From assembly GCA_016782825.1 (NCBI GenBank), contig JADHXT010000073.1:1-11974 (forward strand): 11,974 nucleotides of DNA, in the 5' to 3' direction. Each line of letters opens with the position of its first letter. Position 1 is the first letter of the stretch. Origin of the DNA: Candidatus Brocadiia bacterium. Its GTDB lineage: Bacteria; Planctomycetota; PUPC01; DSUN01. Under the pieces are notes generated by a model, which was not told the origin of the DNA, did not search any database, and saw only the letters and a program-made list of their open reading frames with translations. This document shows positions 1-6,925 of the stretch, piece after piece. A program made the position numbers and the translations under genes.

Positions 1-316
1 GCTTGCGGTCGCGGTCCGACGTGGTCGGGGCTTGCCAGAGCTTGGGGAAGTCGGTGGAAAGTGCCAGGATGCGAGCGCGCGCCTCGGGGTCCACGCCAAC
101 GCGGTCGGCCTGACGCTGGCGGTCGAAGTCGTCTTGGGCCTGCTGAAGCGCGCGGAGCGCGCCGTTCCAGTCTGCTTCGAGTGCGTCGGCGACGAGACGG
201 TTTCTGGGGTCCACCCTCAGGTAGCGCTGCTGGGCGAGGTCTGCCTCGTATCGAGCCCGTTCGACTTGCCTGGCCCGGAGCCGGTCCGCCTCTTCGAGCT
301 GTGTGAGGAGTTCGGC
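1..316 (-). pseudogene. Large serine recombinase, C-terminal coiled-coil remnant (5'-truncated, runs off left edge)
   Basis: The minus strand reads as an open frame of about 105 codons from an in-frame TGA (317-319) to the window edge. The predicted peptide is charged, Arg/Glu/Ala/Gln-rich and coiled-coil-like. It contains RYLRVDPRNRLVADALEADW followed by ILALSTDFPKLWQAP and TSDRDRK. This series is familiar from the segment after the zinc-ribbon in large serine recombinases (resolvase/invertase superfamily), where it ends near a DRxRKRM-type motif. The catalytic resolvase domain with its Ser nucleophile, the recombinase domain and the zinc ribbon should lie upstream, but a stop and then the end of the HzsA-related gene occupy that place. 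No plausible start codon precedes the conserved part, so I read this as a decayed fragment. The family call comes from remembered sequence patterns, not a search. Confidence 0.66.
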
Positions 317-356
317 TCATCGCGGAAGAACGCAGCGCCGAGCTCGGGGCAGGCGG

Positions 357-3300
357 CTACTGCTCGCGCACCTGGCCGGGGCGGTAGACGTAGCGGCAGG
401 TGGGGTCGAGGAGGGGGGGACGGTCGGGGCGCATGTCGGCGCGGGGGTTGGACTGGCATTCGGAGCGGATCTTGGCGAAGAGGGCGTGCAGCTTCACGTA
501 GTCGGGGTCGTTCTTGTCGGCGAAGACGGCTTTCTTGCAGGACTGGTCGCCGCCGGCGGCCTTCGCGAGGGGGGCGAGGAGGGGGCGGCTGCGCTCGAGG
601 TCGGGCAGGCGGATGCGGCAGAGGATGGGGTCGGGCGCGCCGGCGTGGCAGGACTGGCAGCGCCGCTTGTGGATGTCGGCGAGCGCCCCCTTGTGATGGT
701 CGAGGATGGCGCGACCGCTGAGGGCGCGGGGCCTGCTGTACGTGTACGTGCCGTAGTAGGGGGCGTTGCAGTCGATCCAGGTCGCGAGGCGGCGGAGGTC
801 GAGCGGCGAGAGCTTCACCCGATCCTTGTGGGTGGTGCGGAGGACCTGGATGGCCTTGCTGGCGTGGGAGCCGTAGTACTTGGGGGGCCGGGTGAGCAGG
901 CTTCGGACGCTGTAGTCGCTGACGTACTTGACGAGCTTCTTGTTGGTGAGGGTCTCGTAGGCGACGTTGAAGAGGTTGGTGAAGTCGGGGGAGAGATCGA
1001 TGCCGCCCTTGGGCTTCGGCCCGGTGTGACACTTGGCGCAGTGGCGGTCGAGGACATCCTGCACGTCGTGGTAGAAGTCGGGGGCGTGGACCCCGCCGCC
1101 GTAGGGGGGCGGGGTGATGTCGGACGGCGAGCGCCGAACAGCGGTGGCGTCGACGATGGTGGGCGCCGTGTACTTGGGCTCGTGGCAGCCGATGCAGCCG
1201 AAGCGCTGGCCGGGCGACACGCTGGTGAAGCTGCGCATCCGCTGGACTTCCAGGAAGTCCTTGTCGAGCGCGACGAAGTAGATGGCCTTGTCGGCGGGCA
1301 CGCGGAAGTAGGCCGAGCCGTCGGCCTCGACGGGCACCGTGCCCCACACGCGCTTGAGCGCCAGATGCCCGCCATTGGAGATGCCGGGGTACTGGATGCC
1401 GAAGCCCGCGTGGGGCGCCGACACGGGCTTCGGGATGTCCTCGGCGACGCGAAGATACTTCACCTCGCCCCGCTCGATGCCCGTGAGGCCCTGGTAGACG
1501 TCGGTGACGAAGAACTCGCCGGTCGCCTGCTTCTCGTCGCGCTCGCGGGCCGGGATGACGGGCGGCGCGGGCCGCGGGCGAACGGGGATGGGCTCGAAGC
1601 ACGAGAGCTCGGGGTCGCGGTAGACCAGGTCGCGATTGTTCCAGCGGTCGAGCAGGTAGATGCCGTAGCCGGTCGGGTCGCGGTCGGCGGGGCCGTAGCA
1701 GTAGGAGACGAGGTAGTAGTCCTCGCTGAGCGGCCAGGCATAGGTGTAGTAGCCGACGTCGGTGCGGAGCCAACTGAAGTGTGTGGCGGGCGGCAGCTCG
1801 GGCGTGAGGTTCTCATAGACCGCGGGGCTGGCGTAGGTGAACATGGGGTCGACGAGGCCGACGGGGCCGCAGGCCAGGGGCATGTGGGGGGCGAGGATGC
1901 AGGCGAACTTGCGGCTGCCGGGCACGCGGAAGGCTTCCCAGAAGGTGAGCGGGCCGAAGTGGTTGCCGGCCACGTGGGCGATGCGCGTGCCGTCGGGGTT
2001 GCCCACCCACAGGCTCTGCTGATTGCCGAGGTGCTTGTCGACGTACTCCCAGCGGGTGAAGACGATCTGGCCGTTGGGCTGGACGGCGGGCCTGAAGTCG
2101 TGGACGGTGTTGCGCGAGATGCAGCGGATGTTCTTCCCGTCGCGGTCCATGGTGTGCATCACCGACACGGTGAAGGCGTTGTGGCACAGGGTCACTCGCT
2201 CGCAGCGGGTGGAGACGAAGAGAATCGTCTTGCCGTCGGGCAGATAGCAGGGGTCCACGTCGTCGTAGACGCTGTCGGTGAGCTGCCGCAGGCCCGAGCC
2301 GCCTGCCCTGAGCCCCGTCGAAGGGTCGATGCCGACCTCGTAGATGCGGCAGGGGCTGGGGCGGTCGGGCTTGTAGGAGAAGAGGACGCGCCGTGCGTCG
2401 ACGTCGAGGTCGGGGTCGCGGTAGATGGCGTCGGTCTTCAGCTCCCCCGTGAGGTTGGCGATCTTGCCATCGGGCCGGACGGGCGAGAGGGTGACGATGC
2501 CGCTGCCGGCCTTGTAGCGGTCGCTGCCGTCGTAGTAGGTGGTGTAGATGTGCGAGGTGTTGTAGGTGAGCCGCTTGGCGAGGAGCAGCTTGCCGAAGTC
2601 GAGGAGCGGGTTGCTGAGGGCGACGCGGTTCTTGAGCTGGTAGGCCGAGAGGTAGGCGAGGTAGAAGCGGTGCCACTTGGCCTTCGAGTCGGGCTCCTCG
2701 ATCAGGCTGTCCACTGTGGCGAGCAGCTTCGTGGCGCGGCTGCGCTCGGCGGCCAGGACATCGGTCGGCTGGCCGTGGTGGCCGTTGAGCTGGCGGAAGC
2801 GGTCGACGAGCCGCACGGTGTGGGCGAGCATCTTGCGCAGGTGCGTCGGCGACAGCGCGAGCATGTCCGCCTCGGTGCGCTTCTCGGAGACCTTCACCGA
2901 GAGGCGGGCGACCCAGGGCGTCGACTCGAGGCCGATGCCGTCGCGCTTCTCGAGCAGCTCGTTGTTCGCCTCGGGGCCGGCAGCGGCGGGGGCGGCCGTG
3001 TTCACGATCTCTGCCTGCACGTCGTACTTGCCCATGAGGGTGTATTCGAGGATGCGATGGGCTCGGGGCGTGGGCGGCGGGATGCGCTTGAAGGGCTGGT
3101 GGTAGTCGTAGACGTCGGGCGGCTCGTAGGGGTAGCCGCAGAGGAACTTGGTGGGGTCGTCGAGGTCGGCGGTGGCCGCGACCGCTGCCGCGGGCCGTCG
3201 GACGGTGCGCTGGAGCCGCCAGTCCTTCGGGAAGGGCACGGGCGACTCCATCCTGAGGGCGCAGATGTGGGGCATGCACGGGCCGGGGCACAGCAGCTTG

Positions 3301-3716
3301 ACGGTGTGCTTCCCCTTCGTGACGTGCACGGTGCACTGCGTCTCCCACTTGGCGTGGTTGGTGTTCCAGTCGCCGGTGACGCCGGCGAAGCCGCGGTGGA
3401 TCTTCTTGCCGTCGAGGTAGATGTCGACGGGCCGCGAGCCGTGAGCGGTGTAGAGACCCACGAAAGTGTAGTCGGCCGTGACGGGGAAGTCGAGGTCGTA
3501 CTCGCTCTGGTTCGGCAGCTTGCCGGCGTTCCAGATGCAGGGGTACTTCCCCGCGTAGTTCTGCCCGGGGAGGCTGACGCGGACGTTCCCCCGGTTGAAC
3601 CAGTCGGCTCGGATGGTGAAGCTGGCGGCCGGCTGGCCGCCGGCGAGCGCCGCGCTGCCCAGCGCGACAACGCCAGCCAGCCAAAGGAGACGATCGGTCC
3701 GGGCGGGACGTGCCAT
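357..3716 (-). CDS. HzsA-related protein: exported, three CXXCH haem motifs, propeller-like middle domain
   Basis: This 1119-residue protein starts with a Sec-type signal (about 1-31: two Arg, a Leu/Val/Ala core, then AGG/QPA), so it should act outside the cytoplasmic membrane. Residues 32-160 look like a PA14/NPCBM-type beta domain (VDIYLDGKKIHRGFAG). Residues about 430-720 carry propeller-like motifs, including DVDPCYLPDGKTILFVSTR, typical of the middle domain shared with hydrazine synthase alpha subunit. The C-terminal third has CIGCH (841-845), CAKCH (893-897, followed by KPKGGIDL as in planctomycete cytochromes) and CQSCH (1020-1024), all potential c-type haem sites. The start is supported by GAGGA at 3724-3728, 7 nt upstream of ATG. 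It follows the pseudopilin gene by 54 bp, suggesting one transcript. No hydrazine synthase beta/gamma partner is visible, so a hydrazine-forming role is not implied; an extracytoplasmic electron-transfer or binding role is inferred. A 9-residue stretch (465-473) may come from an inserted palindrome. Confidence 0.87.
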   Translation of the reverse strand: MARPARTDRLLWLAGVVALGSAALAGGQPAASFTIRADWFNRGNVRVSLPGQNYAGKYPCIWNAGKLPNQSEYDLDFPVTADYTFVGLYTAHGSRPVDIYLDGKKIHRGFAGVTGDWNTNHAKWETQCTVHVTKGKHTVKLLCPGPCMPHICALRMESPVPFPKDWRLQRTVRRPAAAVAATADLDDPTKFLCGYPYEPPDVYDYHQPFKRIPPPTPRAHRILEYTLMGKYDVQAEIVNTAAPAAAGPEANNELLEKRDGIGLESTPWVARLSVKVSEKRTEADMLALSPTHLRKMLAHTVRLVDRFRQLNGHHGQPTDVLAAERSRATKLLATVDSLIEEPDSKAKWHRFYLAYLSAYQLKNRVALSNPLLDFGKLLLAKRLTYNTSHIYTTYYDGSDRYKAGSGIVTLSPVRPDGKIANLTGELKTDAIYRDPDLDVDARRVLFSYKPDRPSPCRIYEVGIDPSTGLRAGGSGLRQLTDSVYDDVDPCYLPDGKTILFVSTRCERVTLCHNAFTVSVMHTMDRDGKNIRCISRNTVHDFRPAVQPNGQIVFTRWEYVDKHLGNQQSLWVGNPDGTRIAHVAGNHFGPLTFWEAFRVPGSRKFACILAPHMPLACGPVGLVDPMFTYASPAVYENLTPELPPATHFSWLRTDVGYYTYAWPLSEDYYLVSYCYGPADRDPTGYGIYLLDRWNNRDLVYRDPELSCFEPIPVRPRPAPPVIPARERDEKQATGEFFVTDVYQGLTGIERGEVKYLRVAEDIPKPVSAPHAGFGIQYPGISNGGHLALKRVWGTVPVEADGSAYFRVPADKAIYFVALDKDFLEVQRMRSFTSVSPGQRFGCIGCHEPKYTAPTIVDATAVRRSPSDITPPPYGGGVHAPDFYHDVQDVLDRHCAKCHTGPKPKGGIDLSPDFTNLFNVAYETLTNKKLVKYVSDYSVRSLLTRPPKYYGSHASKAIQVLRTTHKDRVKLSPLDLRRLATWIDCNAPYYGTYTYSRPRALSGRAILDHHKGALADIHKRRCQSCHAGAPDPILCRIRLPDLERSRPLLAPLAKAAGGDQSCKKAVFADKNDPDYVKLHALFAKIRSECQSNPRADMRPDRPPLLDPTCRYVYRPGQVREQ

Positions 3717-3723
3717 CAGCAGA

Positions 3724-3728
3724 TCCTC
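3724..3728 (-). promoter_or_regulatory. Shine-Dalgarno site of the HzsA-related gene
   Basis: GAGGA on the minus strand lies 7 nt upstream of the ATG at 3714-3716. It fixes this start in front of a convincing signal peptide. Confidence 0.6.
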
Positions 3729-3770
3729 AGGAGGTGTTTCCAGTGGAGGCGAGGCTCCCGTCGCGAGCGG

Positions 3771-4508
3771 TCACCACTTGTACTGGCCCGTCTCTGGCTT
3801 CGCCGGCTCGAGGGTGACGACCTCGGCGCGGTAGTCCAGGAACGCCACGGGCACGCGGAAGATGGGGCGGTCCGAGTGCCACCACTGCTCGCGGTCCACC
3901 CGGGAGTAGGCCCACGGCCAGAAGTTGTGCGCGGACCAGCAGAAGGTGGCGATCTTCTTCGACGGGTTGGCGATCGACTCCAGAGTCTTGCCGTGGTACC
4001 AGCCGATGTTGAGCCCCTCGTCGGGGCCGACGCCGCAGGTGCCGCCGGCGTTGTTGTAGAGGTAGCCGCAGCGCCGCCGGACCCTCACGTAGGTGTCCCC
4101 ACCCTCGTGGCCGCCGTTCCACGGCGTGCAGTCCTCGGTGTCGTCGGACGGACACTCCCACGCTGCCTCGTCGCCGAGGAGGTAGTCCTGCACGAGAAAG
4201 TGGATGCTGCCCCACCACCCGCCGTGGCGCTGCGACGGATCGGTCGGGATGGGCACGCAGGAGTCGCGGAGGTACCCGGGCGGGCACTGGTCGCGAAACT
4301 CCTCGAGGTACAGTTGAACGGGCCCGCAGAGCGTCCGCACGTTGTTGACGCACATGGTGTTCTTCGCCTGGCGGCGGACGGCGCGGAGTGTGGGCAGGAG
4401 GATCGCCGCCAGGATCGCGATCACGGCGATGACGATCAGCAGCTCGATGAGCGTGAATGCCGCGCGGGGGACCCGCGCCGCGGCGAAGGGCTGGATGGAT
4501 GTGCGCAC
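3771..4508 (-). CDS. Prepilin-type N-terminal cleavage/methylation domain protein (type II pseudopilin-like)
   Basis: This 245-residue protein has a class III signal: a short Arg-containing leader, then AFTLIELLIVIAVIAILAAI. Prepilin peptidase would cut between Ala17 and Phe18, leaving Glu at mature position 5, which is diagnostic. The hydrophobic helix is followed by LLPTLRAVRRQAKNTMCVNN, the usual start of the helical stalk in planctomycete and Lentisphaerae secreted pseudopilins. The rest is a globular, Trp/Tyr/Cys-containing domain with no motif I can name. Such proteins occur in large numbers in these phyla and may belong to a type II secretion or surface-display apparatus; the specific role is unknown. 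The start is GTG: an in-frame TAG lies 18 nt upstream, so no longer version exists, and a weak AGGGA precedes it. The HzsA-related gene follows after 54 bp. Confidence 0.88.
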   Translation of the reverse strand: MRTSIQPFAAARVPRAAFTLIELLIVIAVIAILAAILLPTLRAVRRQAKNTMCVNNVRTLCGPVQLYLEEFRDQCPPGYLRDSCVPIPTDPSQRHGGWWGSIHFLVQDYLLGDEAAWECPSDDTEDCTPWNGGHEGGDTYVRVRRRCGYLYNNAGGTCGVGPDEGLNIGWYHGKTLESIANPSKKIATFCWSAHNFWPWAYSRVDREQWWHSDRPIFRVPVAFLDYRAEVVTLEPAKPETGQYKW

Positions 4509-4604
4509 GGCGTCCCTATCTGTCTAATGCCTGGTTGTGGCCCTCAGGGTCCCCGCCCCATGGGGGAAGCAGCTCTCGAAGAAACTGTGAACGTCGGTTG
4601 AGAA

Positions 4605-4661
4605 GCGTGGCGGGTGGCGGGCGAATCTCGCGGCACCAGGGATAGAGATACCCCGCCACGC
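4605..4661. repeat. 10-bp inverted repeat plus tandem TGGCGGG in the leader of the pseudopilin operon
   Basis: GCGTGGCGGG (4605-4614) and its exact reverse complement CCCGCCACGC (4652-4661) are separated by 37 bp. The left arm overlaps a tandem TGGCGGG at 4608-4614 and 4615-4621. The right arm falls inside the spacer of the predicted promoter, and the left arm would lie in the early transcript. This suits paired operator sites for a repressor, though no regulator gene is present to support it and high GC makes chance repeats more likely. Confidence 0.4.
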
Positions 4662-4673
4662 AGCGGGTGTCAA
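4645..4673 (-). promoter_or_regulatory. Candidate sigma70-type promoter for the pseudopilin/HzsA-related operon
   Basis: On the minus strand a perfect TTGACA (4673-4668) is followed after exactly 17 bp by TATCTC (4650-4645), which matches the first three positions of the -10 consensus. It points toward the GTG start at 4508, leaving a leader of roughly 130 nt. The -35 box coincides with the presumed tip of the IS21 remnant and the -10 lies outside it, so this could be a hybrid promoter made by insertion. The -10 match is weak. Confidence 0.42.
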
Positions 4674-5003
4674 GTTTTCCTACGACGTGTGTCGCCGGGC
4701 TCGTGTTGTCGTGCGCTGCTTGAGCCGTCGTTGGGACTCGCGCAGGCGGTAGCTTTCGCCGTTCGCCTCGAGGATATGGATGCGGTGGGTGAGGCGGTCG
4801 AGCAGGGCTCCAGTGAGCCGCTCGTTCCCCAGTACCTCGGTCCAGGCCTCGAAGGGCAGGTTGGTGGTGACCAGCAGGCTGGTGCGCTCGTAGGCCCTGC
4901 TGATGACCTCGAAGAGCAACTCGGCTCCCGCCTTCGTGAAGGGGACGTAGCCGAGTTCATCGAGGACGAGCAGGTGGTGGCGTTCGAGCTGCTGGTGGGA
5001 GAG
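4668..5003 (-). mobile_element. IS21-family remnant with one probable terminus (istB-side end)
   Basis: The block spans the surviving istB part and a short tail ending in CA on the istB strand: after the TAG stop it reads GGAAAACTTGACA, that is TGTCAAGTTTTCC from the outside. IS21-family ends are of the 5'-TG...CA-3' type and are known to carry outward -35 boxes, so the end is placed at 4668. The other terminus, istA and the 5' half of istB are not visible. The terminal assignment is an inference; no target duplication can be checked because the other end is missing. Confidence 0.5.
4680..5003 (-). pseudogene. istB: IstB (IS21-family transposition helper ATPase), C-terminal fragment
   Basis: About 107 codons match the C-terminal half of IstB, the AAA+ ATPase that assists the IstA transposase in IS21-family elements. 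Visible landmarks are the Walker B segment LLVLDELGYVPFTKAGAELL, then VISRAYERTSLLVTTNLPF, EAWTEVLGNERLTGALLDRL and THRIHILEANGESYRLRES. An intact IstB is about 250 residues with a GxxGxGKT Walker A motif in its first half. Here homology begins abruptly at LSHQQLERHH (near 5003). The frame stays open further upstream, but that sequence (for example VPSAWQWVKRQPAVKNRCQ) is unlike IstB, so the gene is broken by a deletion or recombination. It cannot encode an active helper. Confidence 0.85.
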
Positions 5004-5240
5004 GACGGGCTGCACTGCTGCCGCCGGTTGCTCTGGGCACTGGCAACGGTTCTTGACCGCCGGCTGACGTTTGACCCACTGCCAGGCCGAGGGTACGATG
5101 CCTGAGTGCATCTGAGGGCCGCACGAGTTCCTCTGTGTGTCTACTTGCAGAACCCGCTCATGGCCTCGCTGGGGGCACTCGCCGACCAGGCTGGAGCACG
5201 ACCGGCACGTTCGCTCCTCGCTGCCGCCGCATCCGCCGAG

Positions 5241-5254
5241 AGGAGAGCCATGTG
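5241..5254 (+). promoter_or_regulatory. Shine-Dalgarno deciding a GTG start (glycosidase gene)
   Basis: AGGAG at 5241-5245 lies 6 nt before GTG at 5252-5254. The overlapping ATG at 5250 is followed at once by TGA, so it is not usable. The GTG start places a lipoprotein signal exactly at the N-terminus, which longer starts upstream would not. Confidence 0.6.
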
Positions 5255-6925
5255 AGTCATTCTGCCTGGTGCTTACCAGTCGGTTCTGTCGTGGTCGTGT
5301 GGCTGACAATCGTGGCTGGTTGCCGAGAGCCGATGGCTGATCGGCAGAGGCCGGCCGCGCCGCCCGCGCCCACGAGAGCCGCTGCGATGAAGGCCGAGGT
5401 CAGGACGCATAGGGGCTCGCCGACGATCTTCGTCAATGGGAGGGCCGTCAGCCCGCTCATGTTCTTCGGCTGGGCCGGTGGCAGCGGGCCGACCGTGACG
5501 CAGATCGACACGGAGTGGCGCGAGCATTCCCTGACCTTCGTCGCGCCCGAGGACAACGAGGGCAAGGCGGGCATTCACTTCCGGGTCGGCGGCGGGCGGC
5601 CCGGCACGGTGTGGGTCGACAACGTCAGGTTCTATCCCGGCCCCAAGGTGGACAAGCCGAAGGAGAACTGGGCGAGGCACGGCGACTGGGAGGGCACCAA
5701 GGAGCAGATCAGCAAGGACTGGACGCTGTTCCAGGCGGAATACGCGAAGGCCGACGCCGATTGGGCCCTCGACCCGACGACGAAGGTCGCCGGCTCGCAG
5801 AGCCTGCGCATCGACATCCGGCATCCCGGCAGCGAACGCATGCACCTGCACTTCCACCAGAGCGGCTACACGGTCAGGAAGGGCCAGCGCTACACGTACT
5901 CGTTGTGGATGAAGGCCGACAAGCCGCGCACGATCGACTTCATGGCGCTGCACATCGGGCCGCCGTGGACCATCTACGGGGCGACGAGCTCGGTGTACGA
6001 GCAGCAGGTGCAGCTTGCCCGCGACGCGGGCGTGCGTCTCTATTCGTTCGGCATTCACATGCCGTGGCCCAAGCCGGGCGAGAAGCCCGACTTCGGCCCG
6101 ACCGACCGCGCCATCGAGCTCACCCTCGCCAACGACCCCGACGGGCTGCTCCTGCCACGGTTCGGCATGCACCCGCCCGGATGGTGGCTCGAGGAGCACC
6201 CCGACGACAGGATGCTCTTCGACGACGGGAAGACCGAGGGGTGGAGCATGGCGTCCGAGGCGTGGCGCGAGGAGATGCAGACGCACCTGCGCGCGCTCGT
6301 GCGGCACTGCGAGGAAAAGTACGGCGACCACATGCTCGGCTACCATCCCTGCGGGCAGCATACGGGCGAATGGTTCTACTATCGTTCGTGGGAGCCGCGC
6401 CTGAGCGATTTCTCGCCCGCGATGAGCCGGGGCTTCGGCAAGTGGGCCATGGCCAATTACAAGACCGTCGAGGCTCTGCGGCGCGCGTGGCGGGACGAGG
6501 CGATCACCTTCGAGCAGATCGCCGTGCCCAGCAAGGAAGAGCAGCTTCGCACAAACATCGGGTTCTTCCGCGACCCACCGGCTGAGCGCAAGGTGATCGA
6601 CTATTTCGAGTACAAGCAGATCGCCATGGAGGCCCCGCTGGAGATGATGGCGCGGGCGATCAAGGAGGAGACCAAGCGCACGAAGCTCGTGTGTCTCTCT
6701 ACGGCTACACGTTCGACATGCACGGCATCCCTAGAGGCCCCCAGACCAGCGGCCACCTGGCCATGGCGAAGCTCGTGGACTGCCCTGACGTGGACATCCT
6801 GTGCTCGCCGATCTCGTACCGCGACCGGCAGCTTGGCGGCGCAGGGTGCTTCATGTCCGCGGTGGACACCGTGCGAGGCGGAGGCAAGCTGTGGCTCAAC
6901 GAGGATGACACGCGCACCTACCTGA
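5252..6925 (+). CDS. GH42/GH-A-like beta-galactosidase-type lipoprotein, N-terminal part (frame lost near 6691)
   Basis: Read from the GTG at 5252, the protein opens with a hydrophobic stretch ending in VAGC (lipobox, lipidated Cys24), so it should be a membrane-anchored extracytoplasmic lipoprotein. Residues about 52-73 (TIFVNGRAVSPLMFFGW) begin the catalytic fold. Residues about 80-240 look like inserted carbohydrate-binding beta domains, with REHSLTFVAPEDNEG and VWVDNVRFYPG typical of CBM4/9-like modules. The TIM barrel follows (GVRLYSFGIHMPWPKPG, then HPPGWWLEEHPDDRM). Glu373 in HTGEWFY is the likely acid/base. Coding similarity stops at about residue 480, where the frame shifts; the remaining 78 codons up to 6925 are out of frame and carry no recognisable sequence. 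The rest of the enzyme is in the -1 frame from 6691. Substrate is unknown; a beta-linked polysaccharide or oligosaccharide is likely. Confidence 0.72.
   Translation: MSHSAWCLPVGSVVVVWLTIVAGCREPMADRQRPAAPPAPTRAAAMKAEVRTHRGSPTIFVNGRAVSPLMFFGWAGGSGPTVTQIDTEWREHSLTFVAPEDNEGKAGIHFRVGGGRPGTVWVDNVRFYPGPKVDKPKENWARHGDWEGTKEQISKDWTLFQAEYAKADADWALDPTTKVAGSQSLRIDIRHPGSERMHLHFHQSGYTVRKGQRYTYSLWMKADKPRTIDFMALHIGPPWTIYGATSSVYEQQVQLARDAGVRLYSFGIHMPWPKPGEKPDFGPTDRAIELTLANDPDGLLLPRFGMHPPGWWLEEHPDDRMLFDDGKTEGWSMASEAWREEMQTHLRALVRHCEEKYGDHMLGYHPCGQHTGEWFYYRSWEPRLSDFSPAMSRGFGKWAMANYKTVEALRRAWRDEAITFEQIAVPSKEEQLRTNIGFFRDPPAERKVIDYFEYKQIAMEAPLEMMARAIKEETKRTKLVCLSTATRSTCTASLEAPRPAATWPWRSSWTALTWTSCARRSRTATGSLAAQGASCPRWTPCEAEASCGSTRMTRAPT
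6685..6700 (+). other. Frameshift site in the glycosidase gene
   Basis: Upstream frame reads KLV in CTCGTG; downstream frame reads SLYGY from GTG TCT CTC TAC. Adding one base between GTG (6689-6691) and TGTCTC joins the two (for example LVLSLYGYTF). No X XXY YYZ slippery heptamer is visible, so loss of one base, by mutation or sequencing error, is the simplest reading. Confidence 0.65.

Noticed and set aside
357..3716. Genuine hydrazine synthase (anammox)
   Set aside because: The shared middle domain is widespread in proteins unrelated to anammox; no beta/gamma subunit or hydrazine dehydrogenase is present and the haem pattern differs.
303..4601. Very long plus-strand open frame across the pseudopilin/HzsA-related region
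   Set aside because: It runs antisense across two well-supported genes and their boundary, is Val/Gly/Ala/Asp/Glu-biased and shows no domain. It is a by-product of GC-rich codon use on the other strand.
5004..5251. Upstream extension of the istB frame
   Set aside because: The open frame continues but the peptide does not resemble IstB or IstA, and no start fits; probably unrelated sequence joined by deletion.
6685..6700. Programmed ribosomal frameshift in the glycosidase gene
   Set aside because: No slippery heptamer or obvious downstream stem was seen; a single base loss explains it more simply.
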